Assembly (NCBI GenBank): GCA_038049695.1
Contig: CP142454.1
Location: 89,302,501 to 89,366,500, forward strand
Origin: Cinnamomum chago
Lineage: Eukaryota; Streptophyta; Magnoliopsida; Laurales; Lauraceae
DNA: 64,000 bases
Direction: 5' to 3'
This document shows positions 27,301 through 37,843 of this stretch, piece by piece; position 1 is the stretch's first letter, and each line of letters begins with the position of its first letter. The notes beneath the pieces were generated by a model. That model saw nothing but the letters and a program-made list of their open reading frames with translations. It did no database searches and was not told where the DNA came from. Both the position numbers and the translations under genes were made by a program.

Positions 27301-30300
27301 CAACTGTACCTCTTTCTCCTCCTTAATGGTCCATTAAATAGCCACCAATTGCATCGTTATGAGTTCGGTCTACATGATTTTTGGGCTATACTTCACCATT
27401 CCATTCACCGTGTGTAACGCCCCAATTCCGGATACCGATATACTCGTTCGAATACCCGAAATTGGCGCGCTACTTCCCGGAAAATCCGAGAACTTCCAAG
27501 ATCGTAGGCCGCAGTGAGGTCCAATTTAAAACTTTTTGACCAATATAATAATAACATTGAAATTGCGGAAGCATAACAGTTAAACAATGCGGAAGCAATA
27601 GGTATCGATATATAAAGTATGAGCAGAACAAAGGTCTAGTTACAGTATCAGTTGTTAATCAAAACTTATACATTTGAATCTACCCAACTTGCTACAAAAT
27701 TGTCTCTCAAACCCAAAACAAAGAGAGTCCCTCAAAACCCATATAGATCGTCTCCACCCTCCGGCTCGACATCCGTGTCGGCCGGGCCCCACGCGTACTC
27801 TCCTGCAACGGGTGCCTCCACTACAGCTAGTGCATCGTCTGGAATCTCGGAATCAAGGCCTAAGCACCAATGAATGGGTCAGATCTAAACGATCTGGCAA
27901 GTTACAGCATACTACTAACATAGAACATATATATCAAAGGAAATAAATACGGGTATAAATTAAATGAATAGCAAGATAAATGAACTAGGCAGTTGTGCAT
28001 TTAAATCATAAGGAATCAGTATAAATGAAATCATCTAAACTACTACAACAAGGTGGCACATTCACACGAGCTGGAATACCGCGGGATATTATGCCGCGGC
28101 CCTCCCATACTGAACACAGTTGCGGTGGGGAAATCTCACCAGTGGGAATAACTAATCCCGTAAATCACTCATCAACTCATCAGCTCAACACTCCAGATCG
28201 GCACGGTATCATACCGTCCGTCTTAACCACACAGCTCATCATGATAGCTTCACAATACTCAACTAGCTCCTACCGGGGATGATCAGTCCACAGGCTGAGC
28301 TTAAATCAACCGAGTGAATGTTCATGCCGACTCAGGAATAACTCTAAGGTCTGTGTCTGTCTAGGCTTTGCCTTGCGTGAACAAGGTCCTATCCAAGTCT
28401 CTAAGAGGTCTACACATCTCAATACAGTCTCTGGATCTCATTCAAGGTCCAGGCCCACTCGTTGGATCCATACCAAGGCCCATCAGTACATGGCCTGGTC
28501 TAAAACTGTCCAAACGAGGCAACTAATCCACTTATACTGATAAACAGTTCCATTTCCATCCATATACCTTAACAGTCTAATAAAAACTACCTCTCCCAGC
28601 TAAAGGGTTCACATCTCCACACTTAGGCCCAATAAGGGCCCGCCTAGACACAGACACGGGTCAATGATCTCCGAAACCACACCATCGGGTCACCTCTAGA
28701 TACCCTAGGTTCAAGTCTTCCAATTATGTTTAATTAATAGTAAACAGCTATTCTAAAGATCTAAGAATGACAGAGTAATAATAACAGTGAAGTATAAACT
28801 TCAATCAGAGAATCAATGGGAAATCCAACGGTCCAATCCTAGGTAATGGGCCACTTTAGGTTCGGGTCTATCTCCGGTAATTCGATCTCTAAACGATGTC
28901 ATTAATGCCATAAAATACTGTATTTGGTGCTTAGGTGGTTAAGGGCACTGTTGACAACTCTTAGAGGTCGAATCATCTTAGATTATCAACCAAAACACTA
29001 AACAGTGGTCCCCGCGAGTCAGGGTTGAGCCACACCGTCGACTCGGGCTTAGATCACTGATAAATGCTCATTTGGATGGTCAATGGGCCCCACAACTGAT
29101 CATAACTACTAAATGTTGAAAACTGGAACAATCAGGGTTTTCCAGGTGAACCTGATGTGTTGTGAGCTCGGTTGATCTCCTGGCCGGGAGGATCAACCGA
29201 GTGCACTAACTAATCTAAATCAGGCCTCCTGGACAACTCAATTCGTTTCTAAAGGCTTACAGCGTGTCCGGTCAAACAACCTGGCCTAGGTGATTGACCG
29301 CATACTCTAAAAACCTTAGAAAGATTGATGTTCCAGCTTTAAACACTTTCTAAATGTTAATTCTAAGTTTCAGGTCATCTTTTCCATGAAATTCCAGTCA
29401 CTGAGCTTGGTCCAGCACTGAGCTCGGCCAACACTGGTCTCGGCCATGCACTGAGCTCGGTCCTGCACTGAGCTCGGCCATGCACTGAGCTCGGCCAACA
29501 CTGATCTCGGTCATGCACTGAGCTCGGTCCTGCACTGAGCTCAGCCATGCACTGGTCTCGGCCATGCACTGAGCTCGGTCCAACACTGGTCTCGGTCCAA
29601 CACTGGTCTCGGCCATGCACTGGTCTCCGTCCTGCACTGAGCTCGGCCATACACTGAGCTCGGTCCAGTACTGAGCTCGGCCAACACTGAGCTCAGTCCT
29701 GTACTGGTCTCGGCCATGCACTGGTCTCGGTCCTGCACTGAGCTCGGCCATACACTGAGCTCGGTCCAGCACTGAGCTCGGCCAACACTGAGCTCGGTCC
29801 TGTACTGGTCTCGGCCATGCACTGGTCTCGGCCATGCACTGAGCTCGGTCATGCACTGGTCTCGGCCATGCACTGGTCTCGGCCATGCATTGGTCTCGGC
29901 CATACACTGAGACCAGTTTTCAGGTTTTCTCCATTTCAACCCGTTTTTCCACCAAATCACTTCCAATCAGCCCCAAACTTCACCAAATCATCTCCAAACA
30001 TCAATTAACTCCAAATCCCATCCATTAACACCTTGTGGCCCACTGATCTTCCAAATGGGGGGTGAAAACCCCCATCCATCAGTGACCTTTCATCCAAACA
30101 AGCAAGAACAGAGCTCAAGTGTAAACTAGACTTAACTGAACATATATGAACTGAAGACTAATGGAATCACAAAATAAAACACACATCCTAAGTTAGTAGT
30201 TTGATGCACTTACCTCTTTAGTGTTTGAGAAGGTTGGTAGAGAGAATCAGAGCAATAGAAAAGAAATCCCAGAATTTCAGCTGAACAGGGAAGATGAAGA

Positions 30301-33300
30301 AGAAGAAGATGACACTGCAGCAGCTCTTAGAAATTGTTTCCAGCCCAATAACAGCAGTTACAGCTCTTAAGAATAGATTCCAGCAGTAGCAGCAATAGCT
30401 TGGAGAATTCCCAGCAGGGCAACAGTATCCCAAGTGAAGAAATGAGAGGGAGAGAAAATGGGGAAAAGGGTACAGCAGCTGAGTAGGTGTAGCAGCAACT
30501 GTAGCAGCACTCTTTAATGTAAATCCCAGCTCAAACAGAGGGGAGAAAGAGAAGGAAGATGATGACACGGCAGCTGCTGCTCCAAGACTCCTCCAGCACA
30601 AATAGAGATGAAGGAGAAGAAGTGCTGCAGCTCCAATGGAATTCTAGCAGAGTAGTGGTTCCAGTAGGCAGGGAAAATGAGAGGAAAGGAGAGGGAAAAT
30701 AAGAAGATGAAGGGGGGTGGCTGCTCCAGCTGAAGTGAAGAAGAGGAAGAGCACAGCAGCAGTATCACCAAGATGGAGTTTCAGCAACCAAGCTTAGCTC
30801 AACGTAGGAGAGGAAGTTAGAAATGGAAGGAGGGGAAGAGAGGCAATGGGAATGAAGTAGTTGCTGGAGGTTTTCTTGGGATGGGGGCTGATCTAGGGAT
30901 TAGGGTTTATCTTGGGATAAGAGATGGTTTTATAGGTTTAAGGGGGGGTGACTAATGACTAGATTAACCTTAGGGTTTTCATGTGGTTAGGGTTAGGGTT
31001 AGGGTAGATTAGGTCTTTTGGTTAGGAAGCTTCTAGAAGAGCACCTTTTGCACTAACCCAATCTTAATTAATTTAATTAGACTCACTAACTAAGCCTACC
31101 CCACACTAATAGCCTAGGATTAAATCCAAAGCACCCAACTACTAAAATAACCCAACTAAGCTAGTCTAACCCAAAGACTTAGGAGATCTAACTAGTCTCA
31201 CTAATCAACCCCTAATTAGCCCAATTAAATGGTAATTAGCAATAATTAGCAAAGATTAGTAGTAATTAGCAAAGATTAGAATAAATTAGTCTATAAAATA
31301 GCATTTAGAGGGCCCACTAAGGGTGGGGCCTCACACCGTGGGTCCCATAACTTCAGCATTCTTGATTGGTGTGCATCATGACAACTGTGTAAGGTTGGTA
31401 AGTTGTGATAAAGCTTTCTTTGTAAAAATTTCTCATCAAAGTTTGAATTTTTACCTAAATAAATTACAATGATTGTACTAGATGCTAGCCCTATAAATAA
31501 ATGCTCTTCAATCTATCAATGATAGGATGGGTAAAACAATTACAGGTGATATCTTGTAATCTGCAGCCAGTAAGAGATCAAGTGGAGAGCACAAAGATAG
31601 TATTATCTATTATGCAGAATCATGATGGCTTGTTAGGGCCTGTTTGTTTGTATTGGAATGCATAGGAATTGAATACATGGGGATTCATTGTCAAATGAGA
31701 TCCACCAAAGGATTATTACAGAGGTGAGGTGTGAATGATATGAAGTGAGGTGTGAATGATATAAGGTAGCAATGTAGATGGAAATTTCACTTTCCTAATC
31801 CTAGGATTTGAATTACTAGGGCAATTGTTGGGTATTCATTTCCCATCTTCCCTTAATTCACTTTCCATTAAATGGGAGGTTATTTCATGGATATGTTGTA
31901 TTTGGACCTTGGATCTTCATCTTTTTTATCATTTATGAAATGAATTCCAATGGAATCAATGCAACCAAACAGACTAAGGATAAATCTGGATGCAACTCAC
32001 AAAGTTGAATGAGCAGAATGCCTTCTGTCCAAATGGTATTACTACTAAAAATGCATAGACAATTGTTTAGAGTGGAAAAGGAAGACAAACAATAATTACT
32101 ACTGCCTAATGTGACCCTTGTATAGCCCAGATGGCTAGTGAAGATGTTACATTCGTCCCACCATGAACCATCGAAGAGATCCCAATCCCATTCTGAGTTG
32201 CGTCTAGATTCTCCCCTAAAGTGAAATCTTCCGAGGTGCAAAATCACTGTTATCTCTGCCTTTTTTGTTGGGAGGCAATTTGTGATGTAAGGCAGAGGCT
32301 ACTAGCTACTAATTTAAAACGATCATCACAATTTAGTATTTTATAATGCGAAATAGCAGCAAACCTGAATTCTACTCTCTTCATTCCAAGAGCTCAGACC
32401 ATGCCTTATAAGAGTCACCTTTTTTGAAGAAGTCAATGGCCCATTTGTAAGTGATATAGTTGCCCCTTTGAAATCAAAGGCTCCACCAGTCATAGGAGCA
32501 TCCCTTTCAAGTAAGTCTGATGTAGATGCATGGTTAGAAACATCTTGAACTTGGTTACAAGAATATCTAGTGTTAAGCATTTAATGGATGTATTGAGAGG
32601 ATGGGAGTATATAATTAACTAAACAGGAAATCACTGAGTATATTCAATAACACCCACATGCTTACAACAAGAAATTGGAGACAGAACATCTTCTGCACCA
32701 TTATCGTTGTTGAACCATTATCCCATTCCCATCTATGTTTGTATCATCAATGTACAAGTAAATCCGTGTGTGTTTTAAATGTAGAACTGTTCAGAATTCA
32801 AATATACATATAAAATTATGTAAGTCAGAAAGGGCTCCAAATAATCTGAACCTTTACTCACTAGCCCAAACAGTAATGCAATTTCAAGTAATGATTCTTT
32901 ACAATGTGGAAAGAGGGAATGGGAAGATGGAAGAGGAAAGAGGCTAACCACATGGATAAAAGCTCCAATCCAAAGACTTAAGGCAGATAAGGCCTTAGGC
33001 TGTATGGATGCTTCTCCCCAGAGTCCAGATCTAAAGAAGAATTTCAACATTCACACCAAGGATCAAGAGCTTCACATTCTATGGGGCTAATTCCCAATAT
33101 GTTCCACTTGTAGACAATAGGTTTTCAGAACCCAAAAGCTTCACATGAGATAATATGTCTCACAATAAAAAGAACACAAACCACCAATTGCTAAGCACAA
33201 ACAGCCCTACAACTAAAAAGGATGTTCAATTCAAAGAATACCATTGTTGCAATCCAAACGATTGAATCTACCATCAAATTAACAAATATGTTTAAATCAC

Positions 33301-35250
33301 AGTCATTATAATAATTAAAACCAAAATACTTATACTAGCCATATAAACAGAACATTAATATTTTTTATTTATTTTGAAATGGTAACTGAAATTTCATTTA
33401 AACAACACTAAAACGCAAAGCAGAATAAAACATCATACAACTAAGCATACTGATTGGCATCAATAAAGAAAACATTAATCAGTCAATTGGTGATTGTTGA
33501 ATAGGGTTGGGTCTTTGTATTTGAGGTACAATCAGGACTGCAATGGGCCCAATCATAAGTCCCATGTGGGCCATGTGGGCCACATGGCCCTCCTTGAATA
33601 TGTGCCTTATCATCAACTAACTACAGCTTCACCTTTCTTATTGAACTTATTAATGTACTTGACAAGCTATGTTGGTGGAGAATCTAAAGTGATCAGATCC
33701 CCTTTGGAGAAAAGCATATCAACATAGCCATAAAAAATGCCAAAACAATTAAATAACAAGGGTATGACTACAAAATTAAAGGTTTATTTACTTCTTATTC
33801 AATACAAAATGAATAGATATAGATATAGATAAAGTAATAAAAAGTCGGATGCATAAGATAAATATCCAAAGAGAAAAGTCTTATTGACTTTTTTTTTTTT
33901 TTTAAACGTGAGTATCCGTGAGACTATTCCCCCAGGTGGAGCCCGCTATACCCACACAAATGCACACCGGGCACATTTGGGGTAGGTGTCCAACACAAGA
34001 CACGGGGAACAAACCCACACCTTATGCAACTCCACCAACTTTTCATCCGGCTTACTTAATGTCACTGCTTATGTTTGTCTCTCAAAGGCCATTGTGGAAT
34101 CCTTAGCCAAATGTTCAGAGCTTGTTACCATGTCCACATAAAAAATATTAAGGTAGTTTTGGACATGAAACACCTAAAATTGTCAGTGATTTGTCATGTG
34201 CCGGCCCCAAGCCCAGGTAAAGGAGGAGGGCCATGTCAGATTACCAGGCCTAAAACCTTTAATATGCATGCTACTTATCCAACAGTAACTCAAAAGTCAG
34301 CTCATGATAGATTGGTAAGGCTTAGATGGCAATGATGACGATGTTTCGTAGAGATGGATATCTGGTGAAATCCTTTGAATTATGGAACAAGGGTTTGAGA
34401 ACTTGACTAGTATTCACATTGAATAAATTGGCTCAAATTGCTCAAACTAGAGGAGAGCTATTCTCCTCAGTAACCTTATTTTCTTCATTACTATTAAAAC
34501 TCAAATGTCCAACTGAGTCCATAGAAAATCAATCAATTGCTAGAAAAGCTCGAACAAGTACTTAGAAAACTGAAAGTCATCAAAAACACATATAAAGTAG
34601 CCAAGTACAATTCCATATTATGATAATCAAACAGCAAAGCCGGTCAAAGATCATAAAGCAAATCATGGGTTCTGCACTTTCAATCAAAACAAGCACATTT
34701 CTCATCAATAAATCCAATGGGCATTCTTAAATCCATTAGAAAGCAGACCCATCAAAACAACTGGGTGCACAACTATCCAATCAAATCAAATCCGACCATC
34801 TACAATAAGACCTGCAGCTAACTCAACATTATCCTCATCCAAGCATTTATCTCAACACCCACAAAACCGTCAGTCATATATCATCAGCACATCTATCTCA
34901 AAATCTTATCCATTTCAACCCATCATTTTTGTTATCCAATACTGACCCATCATTATATTTCCCATGAAATCATACAATCTTTTCCTTCCCCATTAAAATG
35001 CTAAAAATAAAAAATGGGTTCTTGCTCTTCTCCCATAAAACTAAAGAGATAAGCCAAATACATAAGATGAAGAGAAAATACCAGTGGCTAGAGATGTGTC
35101 AGAGTTTGCAGAAGAACAGAAGGTTCTGAAGGTTGAGAATCTACAGTGACCATTCCAAGGGCGTTGGTGGGCGGTGATGGTGACAGTCCCCCTCAATGGA
35201 GGAGGAGGAAGAGGTGTGGTGGAGCTACAGATAAGAGATGGGCACCCCAT
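18396..35250 (-). CDS. Histidine phosphatase, 2-carboxy-D-arabinitol-1-phosphatase-like, plastid-targeted
   Basis: Seven exons on the minus strand: 35250-35082, 32543-32365, 23606-23487, 23047-22948, 22853-22714, 22620-22541 and 18522-18396. All junctions are GT-AG with matching phases, giving 304 aa. The family removes phosphate from sugar phosphates through a phosphohistidine. The closest plant name I know is the chloroplast 2-carboxy-D-arabinitol-1-phosphatase, which clears a Rubisco inhibitor. Visible motifs are LIRHG (catalytic His about 104), SSPISRA (Arg about 154) and VVTHKS (second His about 245). Residues 1-56 are Ser/Thr/Pro-rich and look like a transit peptide. The start is uncertain: ATG 35250 has a good context, but an in-frame ATG at 35301 is also possible. 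Intron 2 (8.76 kb) and intron 6 (4.0 kb) are swollen by retroelements. The substrate is inferred from family, not shown. Confidence 0.85.
20215..22481 (+). mobile_element. Solo LTR 1 (2.27 kb) in phosphatase intron 6
   Basis: Starts tgttaggctccg and ends ..gggtcgtgaca, flanked by a perfect 5-bp duplication caccc (20210-20214 and 22482-22486). There is no internal retrotransposon domain, primer site or second LTR, so it is a solo LTR by structure. It has a TATA-like tataaata at 20417-20424, a ttcttctt-rich leader-like stretch, a palindrome cluster at 21133-21290, and a GC-rich block near 22016-22105 (gcccgtgccggtccctc). It shares this layout and several blocks with solo LTR 2. Orientation is antisense to the host gene. 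Confidence 0.85.
21133..21290. repeat. Cluster of six XhoI-core palindromes in solo LTR 1
   Basis: Six palindromic or near-palindromic words centred on ctcgag: gttcgctcgagcgaac (21133-21148, perfect), ggtcgctcgagcgacc (21153-21168, perfect), ggtcgctcgagcgaac (21203-21218), cggtcgagcgacc (21228-21240), ccgctcgagcgaac (21258-21271) and ctcgctcgagcgaac (21276-21290). Flanking sequence between them is unrelated. Confidence 0.9.
24360..24662 (+). mobile_element. TRIM element (303 bp) in phosphatase intron 2
   Basis: Two 69-bp direct terminal repeats (24360-24428 and 24594-24662), both starting tgttaagtag and ending caacttgaga. tggtattagaccc directly follows the first repeat and resembles the methionine-tRNA primer site. 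The purine tract gaagggggg directly precedes the second. Flanks catat and catgt match at 4 of 5 positions, so the insertion is probably old. There is no coding capacity. This is a terminal-repeat retrotransposon in miniature. Confidence 0.8.
24711..27246 (+). mobile_element. Solo LTR 2 (2.54 kb) in phosphatase intron 2
   Basis: Starts tgttacactccaatcc and ends ..gggtcgtgtca, flanked by the perfect duplication atatc (24706-24710 and 27247-27251). It is collinear with solo LTR 1: both have a gagttaat..ttaactctaattaat start, a gtgtatctcga.gagtac block, the palindrome cluster in the same relative place, a ttacaggc..tgccc.tgccggtcc block and the ..ctcgg..cgggtcgtg end. Overall divergence is high, so they are different subfamilies. 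No internal retroelement domains. Antisense to the host gene. Confidence 0.85.
25815..25894. repeat. Cluster of gatcgatc palindromes in solo LTR 2
   Basis: Three palindromic words: gtccgatcgatcggac (25816-25831, perfect 16 bp), ggccgatcgatcggacc (25858-25874, near perfect) and ggttcgatcgatccgg (25879-25894, near perfect). They sit where solo LTR 1 has its ctcgag palindromes, but the core sequence is different. Confidence 0.9.
29160..29302. repeat. Two imperfect hairpins beside the minisatellite in solo LTR 3
   Basis: ctcggttgatctcc pairs with ggaggatcaaccgag (about 29167-29202), and cggtcaa..cctgg pairs with ctaggtgattgaccg (about 29269-29302). Both are gapped inverted repeats next to the 17-bp array. 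Confidence 0.7.
29394..29915. repeat. 17-bp minisatellite, about 30 units
   Basis: Units of 16-17 bp, mainly cactgagctcggccatg and cactggtctcggccatg, with tcctg, tccaa and cca variants at the unit end. Most units carry gagctc or ggtctc. Because 17 is not a multiple of 3 and the unit lacks stops, minus-strand frames stay open for 90-170 codons. Those ORFs are artefacts of the repeat. Confidence 0.9.
33355..33480 (-). repeat. LINE-type 3' tail fragment in phosphatase intron 1
   Basis: A T run followed by gaaatggtaactgaaatttcattt, similar to the tails at 8500 and 61070. On the minus strand this is a truncated non-LTR retrotransposon 3' end with its A tail. Confidence 0.4.
33887..34020 (-). repeat. 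Possible SINE-like fragment with A tail (minus strand)
   Basis: A 17-T run (A tail on minus) followed by about 115 bp of moderately GC-rich sequence (ggtggagcccgctataccc.., cacaagacacgg). I found no clear A and B boxes or target duplication. It is reported only because its composition stands out in the intron. Confidence 0.25.
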
Positions 35251-35872
35251 GGAGATGGTGTGTTTGTAAAAATGCCTGTGTGTGATTGTTTGTGGATGCA
35301 TTTTAAACCCCACTTTGAGAGCAAGCTTGACTTCTTGTTTTGGTAATTGTGACAAGTGCAGTGTTCTTTTTATTTGGATTTGGATGGATGCTAACCACAA
35401 AGTAGGATAGGCCTGGAGATCATTATTGATGATAATGTCCAAAAGGTGGTTATGAAAGGAGGGTTAAGAACTTAAGATCATCTCTCTTCTTTAATTTTTT
35501 TTTTTTTTGGGTAAACTAGATTTTGTTGCTTAAGATACTATTTTAAAATAAGAATGCTGAGATGCATGGATGGTTAATTAAGTTATAATAGAAATGAGTG
35601 CATCCGGGAGTATTTAGGGATGATATCAATAGATGAAAAATTAACAGAGATTTGTTTGAGATGATTTTGATGATGTCAATTAGAGACAAACAATTCCTTC
35701 ACAGGACTTCTTGATACTTGATACTTGATACTTTAATGACTGATCACTGAGAGTTTGGTGGAATTAAACTAAGCCACTTGCAGACCTATGGGATGTGGGA
35801 GTGTGTGGTCGAAGTTTCAACCTCACCCTTGTGTTGTCCAATGTTGCAAATAGAGGCAAAAACTACTTTCCC

Positions 35873-36046
35873 TTTTTTTTTTTATAACGCAGGTTCATTG
35901 TCCTTTGGGCCAAAATAATCCCTACAGGCCCAAGAGAGAAAGCCGGATAAAATTTTCCTGTGGCCCCAGTGTGGTAGTACAGTTTCGAACCCACAACCTC
36001 CGGGTGCAAATCGTGGTCCTAAGCCAATTGAGCTACCCCTCAGGGT
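35873..36046 (-). mobile_element. tRNA-derived SINE, copy 2, with 9-bp target duplication
   Basis: The minus strand starts with a tRNA-like head: A-box-like gtagctcaattggc and B-box gggttcgaaactg. A body ending in tataaaaaaaaaa follows. The flanking duplication tactttccc is perfect (35864-35872 and 36047-36055). It is the same family and orientation as 5829-5990. The A tail and duplication show insertion by LINE machinery. Confidence 0.85.
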
Positions 36047-36055
36047 TACTTTCCC

Positions 36056-36881
36056 GTTTATATACATGTTACTTCCCGGTGTGAAAAATCAGAAGTGAAT
36101 ATTTGCCTGATGGGTGAAACTCAACTACCAAAAGCCCAATCTCTTGATCATGAATTTCATTAGATAAACCTCCATAACCTTTTGTTTGCAAAGAATATAT
36201 AGGAATTCATTCCACAAGTAGTTAAAAATGAAGATTGGGTTGTGGGAAGATGAGAAATTAATAACCGACCATCACCTGAGTATTCAATAACTAGGAAAGT
36301 CGGAGTCTGTCTATAATGGTACCTTATATCCTTCACCCCTCACCTCATATCATTTAAAACTTCACTTCTTTAATAATTCTCCCGTAGAGCTCATTTGGCC
36401 ATAATTAATTTACTATCTACTCTATTGCAAACAATTAAATCAATAGATGGGCAATCACAAGTGATGAGTTTTTGTGGTGACTATCATAGTATTAGGGCAT
36501 GTTGAGCAAGTCTTATCTATCTGGAGCTTGATTTGGCTGAGATTGAAGTAGATCCTTTGGATATAGAGCCGTGTGAATTAGAATTTTTCACAAATAGATT
36601 GTTGGATATGTCTTTTTCAATTAGAAAAGGTGAACAATTGTCATAATATTGTAAGTTCTTTAAAAAAAAAGATAAAGAAGTGTTCAATTGCTTTCCATGT
36701 TCATGTCTATTGAAAAAAGTTATCTTTTAATTTACTTCTTAAAAAAGAGATAAATATTGTTATAGCTGATTAAACGAGATATTCAAGTTAACTTTGCCTG
36801 TCTATTTGAATTAATTTATGTCAAAACACCATTAAAAGTTAGACTTGCCAAATGACACCTTAGTCGAACAACTTGGTTAGT
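36056..36881. other. Intergenic DNA, no gene seen
   Basis: AT-rich sequence between the SINE and the TRIM. ORFs are very short. No promoter-exon series was found. Confidence 0.5.
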
Positions 36882-37490
36882 TGTTGGGGATGTGCAACCA
36901 AAGTCCCACATCGGCTAAAAATGGAAAAGATCATGGGCATATAAGTAGGACTAAGTACTCCATTGGTATGAGGCCTTTTGGGTAGAGTCCAAGAGCAAAT
37001 CCATGAGGGCTTAGGCCCAAAATGGACAATATCATACCAATGTGTGGTCCATAGTCCTTAACAACTGGTATCAGAGCCCAGGCGCAGACTTAGCCAGGAG
37101 AATCCTCGTATTGCCGAACAAAGGTGGTGGGCCCCGGTGATGCGCATGGAAAGCGCAGTACTCATGATTGGTGGATCCGTGGTGAGGCTCTCGAGTTGGC
37201 TTGGCTCTCCTCGATGGAGCGGACGGATGGATGATCGTTTGAGGGGAGGCCCAGTAAAAATATCCAAAGAGATATGGTCCTTTGTTTGAGGGGAGGATTG
37301 TTGGGGATGTGCAACCAAAGTCCCACATCGGCTAAAAATGGGAAAGATCAGGGGCATATAAGTAGGACTAAGTACTCCATTGATATGAGGCATTTTGGGT
37401 AGAGTCCAAGAGCAAATCCATGAGGGCTTAGGCCCAAAGTGGACAATATCATACCAATGTGGAGTTTGTGGTGGTCCATAGATCCTAACT
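36882..37490 (+). mobile_element. TRIM element (609 bp), methionine-tRNA primed
   Basis: Direct terminal repeats of 182 bp (36882-37063) and 192 bp (37299-37490), both beginning tgttggggatgtgcaacc and containing agtcccacatcggctaa, a block common to plant TRIM LTRs. The primer site tggtatcagagccc lies at 37066-37079 and the purine tract gaggggagga at about 37288-37297. Flanks ttagt and gtagt match at 4 of 5 positions. The internal 235 bp has no coding capacity. Confidence 0.85.
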
Positions 37491-37843
37491 GTAGTGGGTG
37501 ATACTAATTTACCCACCACATAACATTTTAAGACCCACATCCGACCCCTGTACGTACGTGCATCCCAAATGTCACATTTTAAATTGATGCTCCAAGATGA
37601 TAGACGATCAGGCTAATTAATCCAGAAGATCACCGGTCCACAGACAATCCCAAACCAGCTTCTTTACAGCAATCAATCAAGATTCAAGAGGCTATATCCA
37701 CAAAGTCTATTTTCTTTCTCTTGTTGCTGAGTATGAAATGCCAAATAATATTGCCAACAATAATAACAAGTCTATGAACTATGAAGAACAAATAGATAAT
37801 TAACCTTCAACCCAACAATCTTAAGAGTTGAGAAGGTGAATTT
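37491..37843. other. Region downstream of the CASP-like gene
   Basis: AT-rich, no ORF of note. It probably includes the 3' UTR of the minus-strand CASP-like gene; I could not fix a polyadenylation site. Confidence 0.4.

Larger units (their letters stand above)
27413..31335 (-). mobile_element. Solo LTR 3 (3.92 kb) in phosphatase intron 2
   Basis: Plus-strand ends are tgtaacgcccc..ggggcctcaca, flanked by the perfect duplication ccgtg (27408-27412 and 31336-31340). Read on the minus strand, it begins tgtgaggcccc with an aattag-rich part, then a TATA box (tataaaa, plus 30928-30934), a ctcttcttcc-rich leader and a 17-bp minisatellite, ending ..ggggcgttaca. That layout suggests minus orientation and kinship with solo LTRs 1 and 2. 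It is long for a solo LTR, and a non-autonomous element without recognisable LTRs is the alternative. Short ORFs inside are Ser/Leu-rich or repeat-derived. Confidence 0.75.

Noticed and set aside
29375..29966. Three overlapping minus-strand ORFs of 91-169 codons rich in Arg, Ala, Trp and Pro
   Set aside because: They are translations of the 17-bp minisatellite, which lacks stops in these frames. No real protein signal.
30975..31007. Three ttaggg units suggesting an interstitial telomere repeat
   Set aside because: Only three units, of the ttaggg rather than the usual plant tttaggg type, inside an LTR rich in aaccctaa words.
32775..33050. Minus-strand ORF with SGLWGEASIQPKALSALSLW in phosphatase intron 1
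   Set aside because: Exons 1 and 2 join in phase without it, and no family resemblance was found. A skipped or alternative exon cannot be excluded.
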